Assembly (NCBI RefSeq): GCF_014200455.1
Contig: NZ_JACHBW010000002.1
Span: 496,001 to 560,000, forward strand
Direction of reading: 5' to 3'
DNA: 64,000 nt
From: Paraburkholderia bannensis
GTDB lineage: Bacteria; Pseudomonadota; Gammaproteobacteria; Burkholderiales; Burkholderiaceae
The notes under the pieces are model-generated. The model was not told the origin of the DNA. It searched no databases and saw only the letters and a list, made by a program, of their open reading frames with translations. Made by a program: the position numbers and the translations under genes. Shown here piece after piece: positions 1 through 9,054 of this stretch (the stretch's first letter is position 1; every line of letters starts with the position of its first letter).

Positions 1-162
1 GCGGGATCGCTGGAGCGAGAGTGGTTGCGGCTGGAGAGCCCAAATTGGACTCTCCAGGGAAAATACCAATGCGTGATGGGTCGCCTGCTGAGTCTTATAA
101 AACTACACAATCCATTGATTTATAACGAGTTTGTCTCGCTTGCGACAAGGGTTCGGCATAGG

Positions 163-190
163 TTGACTGGTATTATTGTGGTTATATAAT
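163..190 (+). promoter_or_regulatory. sigma-70-type promoter of the nag operon
   Basis: A TTGACT -35 element (163-168) is followed after 16 bases by a perfect TATAAT -10 (185-190). It lies about 100 bases before the ATG at 294. TGGTATT (168-174) overlaps the -35 end, and an inverted copy, AATACCA, sits at 63-69; these could be operator half-sites for the GntR regulator encoded next. An 8-bp inverted repeat (31-38 / 50-57) lies further upstream. The promoter is read directly from sequence; operator function is inference. Confidence 0.6.
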
Positions 191-293
191 GGGCTCGCTT
201 TCGCACCGGACCGACACCACGCCGTTTTTGTCGCGTTTATTTCACGATCTGTCCGGGCGCCCCACGATCCGTCAAACCGCTGGCCGGAGTTCC

Positions 294-1028
294 ATGGAAA
301 CCCGTTGGTCTGCCCTGATGCCCGATGCGCGCAACGTCACGCCGCTCTATCTGCAGCTGGCGCGCAACCTTGCCACGGCCATACATTGCGGCGTCTGGTC
401 GGCGGGCGAGGCGCTGCCTTCGGAGCGCACGCTCTCGGATGCGATCGGCGTGTCGCGCATCACGGCGCGCAAGGCGATCGAACTGCTGGTTGAACAAGGC
501 TTGATCCGGCGCGCGCGTGGTGCGGGCAGCTTTATCACGCCGCGCGTGGAAGATCCGCTCTCGCGTCTGACCGGCTTCACGAAGAAGATGGAGCAGCGCG
601 GTTTCACCGCCGATTCGGTGTGGCTCGAACGCGGCGTGCGCCCCGCGCATCGAGAGGAGATCGTGCAGCTAGGCCTGTCGCCGGGCGCTTCGGTGTCGAG
701 CCTGCGGCGGCTGCGCCGCGCGGATGGCATCGTGATGGCGGTGGAACACTCGGCCTTGCCGGTGTCGATCGTGCCGGACCCGCAGGGCTTCGACGGCTCG
801 CTCTACGCGTATCTGGAAGCGCGCGACATGCCGGTGGTGCGCGCACTGCAGCACTTTCGCGCCGTGAATGCGACCGGCGAGATCGCCGAATTGATGGGCG
901 TGGAGCCGCGCGCGGCGCTGCTGGTGATTACGCGTGTGGGTTTCTCGCGCGACCAGCACGCCATCGAGCTGACGGACACGTACTGCCGCGATGGTTATTA
1001 CGACTTCGTCGCGGAGCTGCGCCAATGA
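294..1028 (+). CDS. nagR: GntR/HutC-family regulator of GlcNAc metabolism (NagR/NagQ-like)
   Basis: Transcription factor of the GntR family, HutC subfamily, 244 residues. The N-terminal winged helix (about residues 15-80) contains the typical LPSERTLSD and VSRITARKAIE segments. A UTRA effector domain follows (about 95-240) and ends in the family pattern YCRDGYYDF. In this family the UTRA domain usually senses an amino-sugar phosphate. The open frame extends upstream to 189, but that start would sit inside the -10 box, so I chose the ATG at 294. It precedes nagA on the same strand, so it is very probably the local regulator of the nag genes. Specific effector not proven. Confidence 0.85.
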   Translation: METRWSALMPDARNVTPLYLQLARNLATAIHCGVWSAGEALPSERTLSDAIGVSRITARKAIELLVEQGLIRRARGAGSFITPRVEDPLSRLTGFTKKMEQRGFTADSVWLERGVRPAHREEIVQLGLSPGASVSSLRRLRRADGIVMAVEHSALPVSIVPDPQGFDGSLYAYLEARDMPVVRALQHFRAVNATGEIAELMGVEPRAALLVITRVGFSRDQHAIELTDTYCRDGYYDFVAELRQ

Positions 1029-1055
1029 ATTTCGCAGTGCAGGCGACCCCATTCA

Positions 1056-1081
1056 GCGCGCGCGGGAACACTCGCGCGCGC
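1056..1081 (+). other. GC-only stem-loop between nagR and nagA
   Basis: A perfect 9-bp inverted repeat of alternating G and C (1056-1064 / 1073-1081) with an 8-base loop lies in the 130-base gap between nagR and nagA. No U-tract follows, so it is not a standard terminator. It could lower read-through or act as an mRNA processing site. Function unknown. Confidence 0.35.
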
Positions 1082-1158
1082 CACGACTCTCTCATGCACG
1101 TCACCGTCAAGACTGACCGCGCGCAGGCCGTTGCCGCGCGCAATTTCGGAAAAATCTC

Positions 1159-2262
1159 ATGCTGAGCGGAAATATTCTCACCCCTGATGGCTGGATCAAC
1201 GGCACGCTGACGTTCGAAAACGGACGCATCACGTCGATCGAGGGCGAGGCCGCCGATCCGGCGAAGAACGACGCGCCCTACATCCTGCCAGGCTTCATCG
1301 ACCTTCACGTGCACGGCGGCGGCGGCGCGGACGTGATGGAAGCGGGCAACGCAATCGAAACCATTGCGCGCACGCATGCGCGCTTCGGCACCACGAGCCT
1401 GCTGGCGACCACCATGACCGCACCGCGCGACGAGCTGATGAACGTCGTTGCGGGGCTGGGCGACGTCGCGCGTAAGCGCACGCCGGGCGGCGCGCGCGTG
1501 CTGGGCGTGCATCTGGAAGGGCCCTACATCAATCCGGGCAAGCTGGGCGCGCAACCGGACGCCGCGGTCTCCGCGGTGCTCGACGAAGTGCTCAAGTACC
1601 TGTCGATCGCGCCGATCCGCGTGGTCACCGTCGCGCCGGAAATCGCCGGTCATATCGAGATCATCGGCGAGATGGCGGCGCGCGGCGTGCGCGTGCAGAT
1701 CGGCCATACGCTCGCCACTTACGACGACGCCGTGAACGCGCTCAAGCACGGCGCGTGCGGTTTCACGCACCTGTTCAACGCGATGTCGCCGCTGCATCAC
1801 CGCAATCCCGGCGTGGTCGGCGCGGCGCTCGCGCATGCCGAATACGCTGAAATCATCCCCGACCTGCTGCACGTCCACCCGGGCGCGATCCGCGCCGCGC
1901 TGCGCGCGATTCCGCGCCTCTACGTGGTGACGGACAGCACCTCGGCGACCGGCATGCCCGACGGCGAATACCGCCTGGGCAGCCAGCACGTCACCAAATG
2001 CCTCGGCGGCGTGCGTCTCGCGGACGGCACGCTCGCGGGCAGCACGCTCACCATGGACCAGGCCTTGCGTAATCTCGTCTCGCTCGGCTTGCCGATCGCG
2101 GACGTATCCGCTCGCCTGTCGCGCTACGCGGCCGACTACCTTGGCATCGAAGACCGGGGCCGCCTCAAGCGCGGCGCCTGGGCCGATGTCAACGTGTTCG
2201 ACCGCGATCTGGCGCTCACCGCGACCTATGTCGAAGGAGAATCGCTTGTCGAATATGCTTAA
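1159..2262 (+). CDS. nagA: N-acetylglucosamine-6-phosphate deacetylase
   Basis: Removes the acetyl group from GlcNAc-6-P to give glucosamine-6-P in the cytoplasm. The 367-residue protein is an amidohydrolase-fold enzyme of normal family length. Visible are the metal-site DLHVHGG (His50, His52), LEGPY, the IGHT and HLFNAM histidine segments, and the VTDST aspartate region. It is the second gene of the nag cluster, and its stop codon (2260-2262) overlaps the start region of the downstream SIS-domain gene, which implies translational coupling. The start has only a weak ribosome site (GGAAA). Identity is secure. Confidence 0.95.
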   Translation: MLSGNILTPDGWINGTLTFENGRITSIEGEAADPAKNDAPYILPGFIDLHVHGGGGADVMEAGNAIETIARTHARFGTTSLLATTMTAPRDELMNVVAGLGDVARKRTPGGARVLGVHLEGPYINPGKLGAQPDAAVSAVLDEVLKYLSIAPIRVVTVAPEIAGHIEIIGEMAARGVRVQIGHTLATYDDAVNALKHGACGFTHLFNAMSPLHHRNPGVVGAALAHAEYAEIIPDLLHVHPGAIRAALRAIPRLYVVTDSTSATGMPDGEYRLGSQHVTKCLGGVRLADGTLAGSTLTMDQALRNLVSLGLPIADVSARLSRYAADYLGIEDRGRLKRGAWADVNVFDRDLALTATYVEGESLVEYA

Positions 2263-3262
2263 AGAAGCGCTGGCCTCGGCCAGCGTCGTCGCCGCGCAAC
2301 TGGCGGAAACCTCGCGCGTCGAGGCGCTCGCCAGTGCGCTCGAAGCCACGCCGCGCCATGTCGCGCTCACCGTCGCGCGCGGCAGTTCGGACCACGCCGC
2401 GAGCTATTTCGCCGCGCTCACCATGAGCCGCCTGGGCGTGCCGGTCGCCTCGCTGCCGATGTCGATCGCCACGCTGCAACAGGCGCCCTTACGTGTAAGC
2501 GGCCAGTTTGCCCTTGCTTTCTCTCAATCAGGCAGGAGTCCTGATCTGGTGGCGACCATCAAGGCGCTGCGCGACGCAGGTGCGCTGACCGCCGCGATGG
2601 TCAACGTGGCCGATTCGCCGCTCGCCGAGGCCGCCGGTACGGAACTGCCGCTGCTCGCCGGTCCCGAGCTGAGCGTGGCCGCCACCAAGAGCTATATCGC
2701 GATGCTGGCGATGTCGGCGCAACTGGTGGCGTTCTGGCAGCGCGACGCCGCGTTCCTTGACGCCGTGCGCGCGCTGCCCGATGCATTGCACCGCGCGGGT
2801 GCGCTCGACTGGTCGAAGGCCGTCGATGAGTTGCGCGACGTCAAGCAGATGATCGTGATCGGTCGCGGCGCGGGTCTGGCCATCGCCCAGGAGGCGGCGC
2901 TCAAGCTCAAGGAAACCTCGGGCATCCAGGCCGAAGCGTTCTCCAGCGCCGAAGTGCGTCATGGCCCGATGGAATTGATTGGAAACGACTACCCGCTGCT
3001 GGTGTTCGCACCGCGCGGGCCGGAACAGGCTGGCCTGATCGAACTCGCGCGCGACATGCAAAAGCGCGGTGCGCGCGTGCTCCTGGCTGCGCCCGCGAAT
3101 GTGCCGCAAGCGTCGCTGCCGCTGGTCGAAACCGCCGATGCGGCGCTCGATCCGATCGCGGCGATTCTTTCGTTCTACGTGATGGCGGCGGGTCTTGCCG
3201 CGGCGCGCGGCCGCAATCCGGATGAGCCGCGTTACCTGAACAAAGTCACCGAAACCCACTAG
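2246..3262 (+). CDS. nagB2: SIS-domain glucosamine-6-phosphate deaminase (NagB-II type)
   Basis: Two SIS (sugar isomerase) domains and no N-terminal glutaminase domain, so it resembles the isomerase half of GlmS. In GlcNAc catabolic clusters of proteobacteria such proteins deaminate glucosamine-6-P to fructose-6-P in place of classical NagB. Visible are the phosphosugar-binding ARGSSDH and FSQSGRSPD in the first SIS domain, GRGAGLAIAQEAALKLKE in the second, and the FSSAEVRHGPMELI active-site segment. I chose the TTG at 2246 because AGGAG (2235-2239) is six bases before it; the ATG at 2255 is a possible alternative. It overlaps the nagA stop. The deaminase call rests on context and domain make-up. 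Confidence 0.85.
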   Translation: MSNMLKEALASASVVAAQLAETSRVEALASALEATPRHVALTVARGSSDHAASYFAALTMSRLGVPVASLPMSIATLQQAPLRVSGQFALAFSQSGRSPDLVATIKALRDAGALTAAMVNVADSPLAEAAGTELPLLAGPELSVAATKSYIAMLAMSAQLVAFWQRDAAFLDAVRALPDALHRAGALDWSKAVDELRDVKQMIVIGRGAGLAIAQEAALKLKETSGIQAEAFSSAEVRHGPMELIGNDYPLLVFAPRGPEQAGLIELARDMQKRGARVLLAAPANVPQASLPLVETADAALDPIAAILSFYVMAAGLAAARGRNPDEPRYLNKVTETH

Positions 3263-3301
3263 ATTGGAAAGCTGATGGAACGCATCCAGGAGTCCCGCCT
3301 G

Positions 3302-5929
3302 ATGAACCCGGAAAATTCCGCCGACCAAGGCAAAAGCGAGGGCAAAAGCGGCAGCATCGAGCTGGTCGCGCCGCTCTCCGGCCCGGTCGTGCCGCTCGCC
3401 GCAGTGCCCGATCCGGTGTTTTCGGAAGGCATGTTCGGCGACGGTATCGGCATCGATCCGCTTGCTGGCAAGTTGCTGTCGCCCTGCGACGGCACGGTCA
3501 TGCATCTCGCGCGCACCGGCCACGCCGTGACGCTTGAGACCGCCGAGGGCGCTCAGGTGCTCGTGCACATTGGCATCGATACGGTCGAACTCAATGGCAA
3601 GGGTTTTTCGCCCAAGGTCGAGCAAGGCGCGAAGGTGCGTCGCGGCGACCTGCTGATCGATTTCGATCTCGATGTCGTGGCATGCGAGGCGCCGAGTCTC
3701 GTTTCGGTGATCGCGGTGGCGAACTCCGATGCGTTCGAAGTGATCCAGCGCGCAGGCGCGGGCCGCGTGGAAGCGGGCCAGACGCCGCTGCTGGTGCTGC
3801 GCGCGCGCGACGGCGCGGCGCAAACGGTGGGCGCGGCCGGCAGCGCGAATCTGGTGATGGACGAAGTGCGCCGCAGCGTGACGCTCACACATGCGGGCGG
3901 ACTGCATGCACGGCCCGCCGCGCGGGCGCGCGAAGCGGTGCGAGGCATCGAGGCGCGCGTGGAAGTGCGCTTCGGCGAACGCAAGGCGGCGATCGAAAGC
4001 GTGGTCGGCCTGCTGGCGCTGGGTGCGGGCGAGGGCGCGACCATCGAGCTCGTCGGCATGGGGCGCGAGGCGCAGAAGGCGGTCGATGCGGTCGCCAATG
4101 AACTGCTACGCGAAGCGCCAGGCGAGGCGCATGAGGCGCCTGCGCGTGCGTTGTCGCCTGCACCGGCGGCTGCGCCTGTGACGGCTGCGACTGCGCCCGC
4201 TGCTACGAACGCCGCGTCTGGCACGCTCACGGGCGTGTGCGCGGCGCCCGGCGTCGCGGTCGGCAAGCTGGTGCGCTGGGACGATGCCGAAATCGCCCCG
4301 GCGGAACTCGCGAGCGGTCCCTCGGCGGCGGAAAGCCGTCTGCTCGACAAGGCCGTTGCAGCCGTGGATGCGGAACTCGATACCTCGGTGCGCGCAGCCT
4401 CGCAACGCGGTGCGATCGGCGAAGCGGGTATTTTCCAGATGCATCGCGTGCTGCTCGAAGACCCCACACTGATCGATGCGGCGCGCGATCTCATTAGCCT
4501 CGGCAAGAGCGCGGGCTTTGCGTGGCGCGAGTCGATCCGCGCGCAGATCGCCGTGCTCGGCAAGGTGGACGATCCGCTGCTGGCGGAACGCGCCGCCGAT
4601 CTGCGCGATCTTGAAAAGCGCGTACTGCGTGCGCTCGCACTTACGAGCGGTGCGGCCAACACGCCAGCCGCACGCCAACTGCCTGACGAAGCCGTGCTGG
4701 CCGCCGACGAATTCACGCCGTCCGACCTCGCCACGCTCGACCGCAAGCGCGTCACCGCGCTCGTGATGGCGCGCGGCGGCGCGACCTCGCACGCCGCGAT
4801 CATCGCGCGACAGGCCGGCATTCCGGCGATCGTCGCGCTCGGCGATTCGCTGCACAAGATTGCCGAAGGCACGGAAGTGGTGGTGGACGCGGGCGCGGGC
4901 CGTCTTGTGCACGCGCCCAGCGCCCAGGACATCGAACGCGCACGCGCCGAAAAGCAGCGCCTCGCGGGCGTGCGCGAAGCCAACCGTCTGACCTCCCAGC
5001 AAGCCGCCGCCACGCGCGACGGCCACGCGATCGAAGTCGCCGCGAACATCGCGACGCTCGACGATGCACGCACAGCGGTCGAGAACGGCGCGGATGCCGT
5101 CGGCCTGCTGCGCACCGAACTGATGTTCATCCACCGCCAGGCCGCACCGACGATCGAAGAGCACCGCCAGAGCTATCAGGCGATTGCGCAGGCGCTGCAA
5201 GGCCGCCCGGCGATCATCCGCACCCTCGACGTGGGCGCGGACAAGGAAGTCGACTACCTCACGCTGCCGCCCGAGCCGAATCCCGCGCTGGGTCTGCGCG
5301 GCATCCGCCTCGCGCAGGTGCGCCCCGATCTGCTCGACGACCAGTTGCGCGGCCTGCTCGCGGTCGAACCGTTGAGCGCGATCCGCATCCTGCTGCCGAT
5401 GGTCACCGATGCGGGCGAGCTGATCCGCCTGCGCGAGCGCATCGACCTGTTCGCGAAGGAAGCGGGCCGCACGGGACGCGTCGAAGTGGGCGTGATGATC
5501 GAGGTGCCGTCTGCCGCGCTGCTGGCCGATCAACTCGCGCGCCATGCCGATTTCCTCTCGGTGGGCACCAACGATCTCACGCAGTACACGCTGGCGATGG
5601 ACCGCTGCCAGCCCGATCTCGCGGCTCAGGCCGACGGCCTGCATCCGGCCGTGCTGCGCCTGATCGCCGTGGCGGTGGAAGGCGCGAGCAAGCACGGCAA
5701 ATGGGTGGGCGTGTGCGGTGCACTGGCGGGCGATCCGCTTGCGGTGCCGCTGCTTGTGGGCCTGGGCATCACGGAACTGTCGGTGGATCCGGTTTCCGTG
5801 CCGTCGATCAAGGCGCGCGTGCGCAACCTCAACTACACCCAGTGCCGCGAGCGCGTGTTCGATCTTCTCGCGCTCGAATCGGCGCAGGCCGTGCGCGCGG
5901 CGAGCCGTGCGCACTGGCCGCTCGACTGA
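3302..5929 (+). CDS. nagF: PTS multiphosphoryl transfer protein: EIIA(Glc)-HPr-EI fusion
   Basis: One polypeptide carries three soluble PTS modules that pass phosphate from PEP to the GlcNAc permease. EIIA(Glc)-like domain: about residues 18-165, active His89 in VLVHIGIDTVE. HPr domain: about 185-275, active His202 in GLHARPA and, 31 residues later, Ser233 in ESVVG, the exact spacing of His15/Ser46 in free HPr. Enzyme I: about 300-875, His497 in GGATSHAAIIARQ and Cys805 in VGVCGALAGDP. An Ala/Pro-rich linker joins HPr and EI. AGGAG at 3288-3292 favours the ATG at 3302; an ATG at 3275 would add nine residues. It lies between the deaminase and nagE and makes the operon independent of a general EI and HPr. 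Confidence 0.92.
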   Translation: MNPENSADQGKSEGKSGSIELVAPLSGPVVPLAAVPDPVFSEGMFGDGIGIDPLAGKLLSPCDGTVMHLARTGHAVTLETAEGAQVLVHIGIDTVELNGKGFSPKVEQGAKVRRGDLLIDFDLDVVACEAPSLVSVIAVANSDAFEVIQRAGAGRVEAGQTPLLVLRARDGAAQTVGAAGSANLVMDEVRRSVTLTHAGGLHARPAARAREAVRGIEARVEVRFGERKAAIESVVGLLALGAGEGATIELVGMGREAQKAVDAVANELLREAPGEAHEAPARALSPAPAAAPVTAATAPAATNAASGTLTGVCAAPGVAVGKLVRWDDAEIAPAELASGPSAAESRLLDKAVAAVDAELDTSVRAASQRGAIGEAGIFQMHRVLLEDPTLIDAARDLISLGKSAGFAWRESIRAQIAVLGKVDDPLLAERAADLRDLEKRVLRALALTSGAANTPAARQLPDEAVLAADEFTPSDLATLDRKRVTALVMARGGATSHAAIIARQAGIPAIVALGDSLHKIAEGTEVVVDAGAGRLVHAPSAQDIERARAEKQRLAGVREANRLTSQQAAATRDGHAIEVAANIATLDDARTAVENGADAVGLLRTELMFIHRQAAPTIEEHRQSYQAIAQALQGRPAIIRTLDVGADKEVDYLTLPPEPNPALGLRGIRLAQVRPDLLDDQLRGLLAVEPLSAIRILLPMVTDAGELIRLRERIDLFAKEAGRTGRVEVGVMIEVPSAALLADQLARHADFLSVGTNDLTQYTLAMDRCQPDLAAQADGLHPAVLRLIAVAVEGASKHGKWVGVCGALAGDPLAVPLLVGLGITELSVDPVSVPSIKARVRNLNYTQCRERVFDLLALESAQAVRAASRAHWPLD

Positions 5930-6073
5930 CCTGTGCCGACCCGCATGGTCGGCAGGGTAAATCGTTAAATATCCTGATTAAAAGTCGTCAACACCCCGGC
6001 GCGCGCAGCGATCGTGCGCCGGCTTTTCTCACCTCGATATCTCACGCAAGAGACAGGGTCTGGAGGCAGTTCG

Positions 6074-7822
6074 ATGGATGGCAATCCGTTTCTTAAAATT
6101 CAGAGCCTCGGCCGCGCGCTGATGCTCCCGATCGCAGTGCTGCCCGTTGCGGGCATCCTGTTGCGCTTCGGCCAGAGCGACATGCTCAATATCAAGATCA
6201 TCGCCGATGCCGGTGGCGCGATCTTCGATAATCTTCCGCTGCTGTTCGCGATCGGCATTGCCGTGGGTTTCGCGAAGGACAACAACGGCGTGGCGGCGCT
6301 CGCGGGCGCACTCGGCTATCTGGTCGAAATCGCCGTGATGAAGGACATCAACGACAAGCTCAATATGGGCGTGCTGTCGGGCGTGGTGGCCGGCGTGGTG
6401 GCGGGGATGCTGTACAACCGCTTCAAGGACATCAAGCTGCCCGAGTTCCTCGCGTTCTTCGGCGGCAAGCGTTTCGTGCCGATCATCACCGGGCTCGTCT
6501 GTCTGTTGCTCGGGGTGATATTCGGCTACGCGTGGGGGCCGGTGCAGGCGGTGATCGATTCGGCCGGCCACTGGCTCACCACGGCGGGCGCGATCGGTAC
6601 CTTTGTCTATGGTCTGCTGAACCGTCTGCTGCTGGTGACGGGGCTGCACCACATCCTCAACTCGCTCGTATGGTTCGTGTTCGGCACCTTCACGCCCGCT
6701 GGCGGCGCGCCGGTGACGGGCGACCTGCACCGCTTCTTCGCAGGCGACCCCACAGCGGGCGGCTTCATGGCCGGCTTTTTCCCGGTGATGATGTTCGGTC
6801 TGCCCGCTGCGTGCCTGGCGATGCTGCACGAAGCGCCGAAGGAAAAGCGCGCGATGGTGGGCGGCCTGCTGCTATCGATGGCGCTCACTTCGTTCCTCAC
6901 AGGCGTGACCGAGCCGATCGAATTCACCTTCATGTTCCTGGCTCCCGTGCTGTACGGCATCCACGCGGTGCTCACGGGCCTGTCGCTGGCGATCTGCTCG
7001 CTGCTGAACATCAAGCTTGGCTTCACGTTCTCGGCGGGGGCGATCGACTACGTCCTGAACTACGGCCTGTCGACGCACGGCTGGGAAGCGATTCTGCTGG
7101 GTCTGGTCTACGCGGTGGTGTACTACGGGCTGTTCCGCTTCTTCATCCGTCGCTTCAACCTGCCGACGCCGGGCCGTGAAGCTTCGGCGGGCGACACGGC
7201 AATCGCCGCGTCGATGTCGGGCGTGGCGGTGGCCGGTGCCGCATCGGCGACGCGCGCGACGCGTTATATCGATGCGCTTGGCGGCGCGGCCAACCTCAAG
7301 GTGGTCGATGCCTGCACGACGCGTCTGCGCCTGAACGTGGTGGACCCGGCGCATGTGTCGGAACCGGCGCTCAAGGCAATCGGCGCGCGTGGGGTGCTCA
7401 AGCGCGGCGGGGAAAGCGTGCAGGTCATCATCGGGCCGGAAGCGGACATCATTGCCGACGAAATCCGTCGCGAGATCGCGAGTGGCCGTCCGGCTGCGGC
7501 TGCTGTTCCATCAGCGGTTGCCGCGCCGGTCGCTGAGGCGGCCGTTGCGGGCGCGGCGCCTGTGGCGACGGCAAACGAAACCGGTCCGCTCGATCCCGAT
7601 CCCTCGCGCTGGCTCTCGGTGCTGGGCGGCGCGGCGAACATCGTCTCGCTCGACGCGGTGGCGGCCACGCGCCTGCGCGTGATCGTGCGCGACGCCGCGG
7701 CGGTCGATCGCGCGGGTCTGGGCTCGCTGAATGTGGTGTGGGTGGCGACCGATACGTTGCACATCGTCGTGGGCAGCGCCGCGCAGCGCTACGCCGACGC
7801 GCTTTCGCTGCAATCGGCCTGA
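6074..7822 (+). CDS. nagE: PTS N-acetylglucosamine permease, EIIC-EIIB with a second degenerate EIIB
   Basis: Inner-membrane permease that imports and phosphorylates GlcNAc. The EIIC part (about residues 1-385) is a polytopic glucose-family domain with GLHHILNSLVW and the TEPIEF motif. The first EIIB domain holds the phosphocysteine Cys414 in DACTTRLR. A second EIIB-like domain (about 510-582) repeats the fold, but the aligned residue is Ala530 in DAVAATRLR, so it cannot be phosphorylated at the usual site. An Ala-rich linker separates the two. GGAGG at 6062-6066 sets the start at 6074. It ends the nag operon before a strong terminator. Confidence 0.93.
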   Translation: MDGNPFLKIQSLGRALMLPIAVLPVAGILLRFGQSDMLNIKIIADAGGAIFDNLPLLFAIGIAVGFAKDNNGVAALAGALGYLVEIAVMKDINDKLNMGVLSGVVAGVVAGMLYNRFKDIKLPEFLAFFGGKRFVPIITGLVCLLLGVIFGYAWGPVQAVIDSAGHWLTTAGAIGTFVYGLLNRLLLVTGLHHILNSLVWFVFGTFTPAGGAPVTGDLHRFFAGDPTAGGFMAGFFPVMMFGLPAACLAMLHEAPKEKRAMVGGLLLSMALTSFLTGVTEPIEFTFMFLAPVLYGIHAVLTGLSLAICSLLNIKLGFTFSAGAIDYVLNYGLSTHGWEAILLGLVYAVVYYGLFRFFIRRFNLPTPGREASAGDTAIAASMSGVAVAGAASATRATRYIDALGGAANLKVVDACTTRLRLNVVDPAHVSEPALKAIGARGVLKRGGESVQVIIGPEADIIADEIRREIASGRPAAAAVPSAVAAPVAEAAVAGAAPVATANETGPLDPDPSRWLSVLGGAANIVSLDAVAATRLRVIVRDAAAVDRAGLGSLNVVWVATDTLHIVVGSAAQRYADALSLQSA

Positions 7823-7844
7823 GCGTATCTGTTCTCGCTTCAAT

Positions 7845-7873
7845 AAAAAACCGGCGCTCGCGCCGGTTTTTTT
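7845..7873. terminator. bidirectional rho-independent terminator, nagE / cydB
   Basis: Six-base-pair GC stem CCGGCG/CGCCGG (7851-7856 / 7861-7866) with a four-base loop, an A-run on the left (7845-7850) and a T-run on the right (7867-7873). It can stop both nagE (plus) and cydB (minus). Confidence 0.9.
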
Positions 7874-7885
7874 ATGCCACCACGC

Positions 7886-9022
7886 TCAGTACAACGAATT
7901 GCGTTTGTCCTCGACGGCTTCGACCGTCACCTTGCCGCGCATGATGCGATACGCCCACGTCGTGTAGGCGAGCACGATCGGCAAAAAGATCACGACCGCG
8001 ACCAGCATGATTTCGAGCGTCATCTTGCTGGAGGTGGCGTCCCATACGGTCAGGCTGGAGCGCGGATCGAGCGAAGACGGCATGATGAATGGAAACATCG
8101 AAAATCCCGCCGTCAGGATCACGCCGATGATCAACAGCGATGTGCCCAGAAACGCCGTCTTCTCCAGCCGCGAACCCGCCACCGCAAACGCGATCACACC
8201 GCCGATGATCCCGGCGATGGGGGCAATGGCCATCCAGGGATAGATCACGTAATTGCTGATCCAGAGCCCGGTGCCCGGTTCCACGCTCTTCAGGAGCGGA
8301 TTGGCGACGGTGTCGTAAGGTGCGGGGTTGGTGATCGCAAAGCCGCCGATCATCGTCGCCACCAGCGCACCCGCGACGATAAAGAGCACCACCGCCAGTC
8401 CCGCCGTGATGCGCAATGCCTTCGAGGCGCGCGCTGCCACGATGCCGTCGCTTTTCAGTTTCACGAACGCCGCGCCGTGCGCGGTGAGCATGGTCAGGCT
8501 CACGAGCCCGCAGATCAGCGCGAACGGATTGAGCAGCGCCCAGAAACTGCCATAGTAGGTCACGCGCAGATCGGTGTCGTACTGGAACGGCACGCCCTGC
8601 AGCAGATTGCCGAACGCCACGCCAAACACCAGTGCGGGCACGAAGCCGCCGATGAAGAGCGCCCAGTCCCACGCGCCGCGCCATTTTGGGTTGTCGCGCT
8701 TGCCGCGATAGTCGAAGCCCACGGGCCGGAAGAATAGCGCGAACAGCACCAGCAGCATCGCGAAATAAAAGCCCGAGAACGACGCCGCATAGACGAGCGG
8801 CCAGGCGGCGAACATCGCGCCGCCCGCCGTGATGAGCCAGACCTGGTTGCCTTCCCAGGTCGCGCCTACGGTGTTGATGACGATGCGGCGCTCGGCATCG
8901 GTCTTGCCGATGAATGGCAGCAGCACGGCCGCGCCCATGTCGAAGCCGTCGGTGAGCGAAAAGCCGATCAACAGCACGCCGATCAGCACCCACCAGATTA
9001 CCTTGAGCGTTGCGTAGTCCAT
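7886..9022 (-). CDS. cydB: cytochrome bd ubiquinol oxidase subunit II
   Basis: Second membrane subunit of the bd-type quinol oxidase, which reduces oxygen without pumping protons and has high oxygen affinity. The 378-residue product has the expected length and the characteristic N-terminus [17 protein letters not shown], then [12 protein letters not shown] and a WEGNQVWL segment, with about eight membrane spans. The start is the ATG at 9022; the longer open frame to 9280 lies inside cydA in another frame. It follows cydA closely. The 63 bases after its stop hold a terminator, so there is no room for a cydX gene at the usual position. Confidence 0.95.
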   Translation of the reverse strand: MDYATLKVIWWVLIGVLLIGFSLTDGFDMGAAVLLPFIGKTDAERRIVINTVGATWEGNQVWLITAGGAMFAAWPLVYAASFSGFYFAMLLVLFALFFRPVGFDYRGKRDNPKWRGAWDWALFIGGFVPALVFGVAFGNLLQGVPFQYDTDLRVTYYGSFWALLNPFALICGLVSLTMLTAHGAAFVKLKSDGIVAARASKALRITAGLAVVLFIVAGALVATMIGGFAITNPAPYDTVANPLLKSVEPGTGLWISNYVIYPWMAIAPIAGIIGGVIAFAVAGSRLEKTAFLGTSLLIIGVILTAGFSMFPFIMPSSLDPRSSLTVWDATSSKMTLEIMLVAVVIFLPIVLAYTTWAYRIMRGKVTVEAVEDKRNSLY

Positions 9023-9054
9023 GGTGTGGTTCCTTGCCGGGGTTGCCTGGGGGG

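Noticed and set aside
189-293. N-terminal extension of nagR from the ATG at 189
   Set aside because: That ATG overlaps the TATAAT -10 box, so it would lie before the transcription start; the extension has no family similarity.
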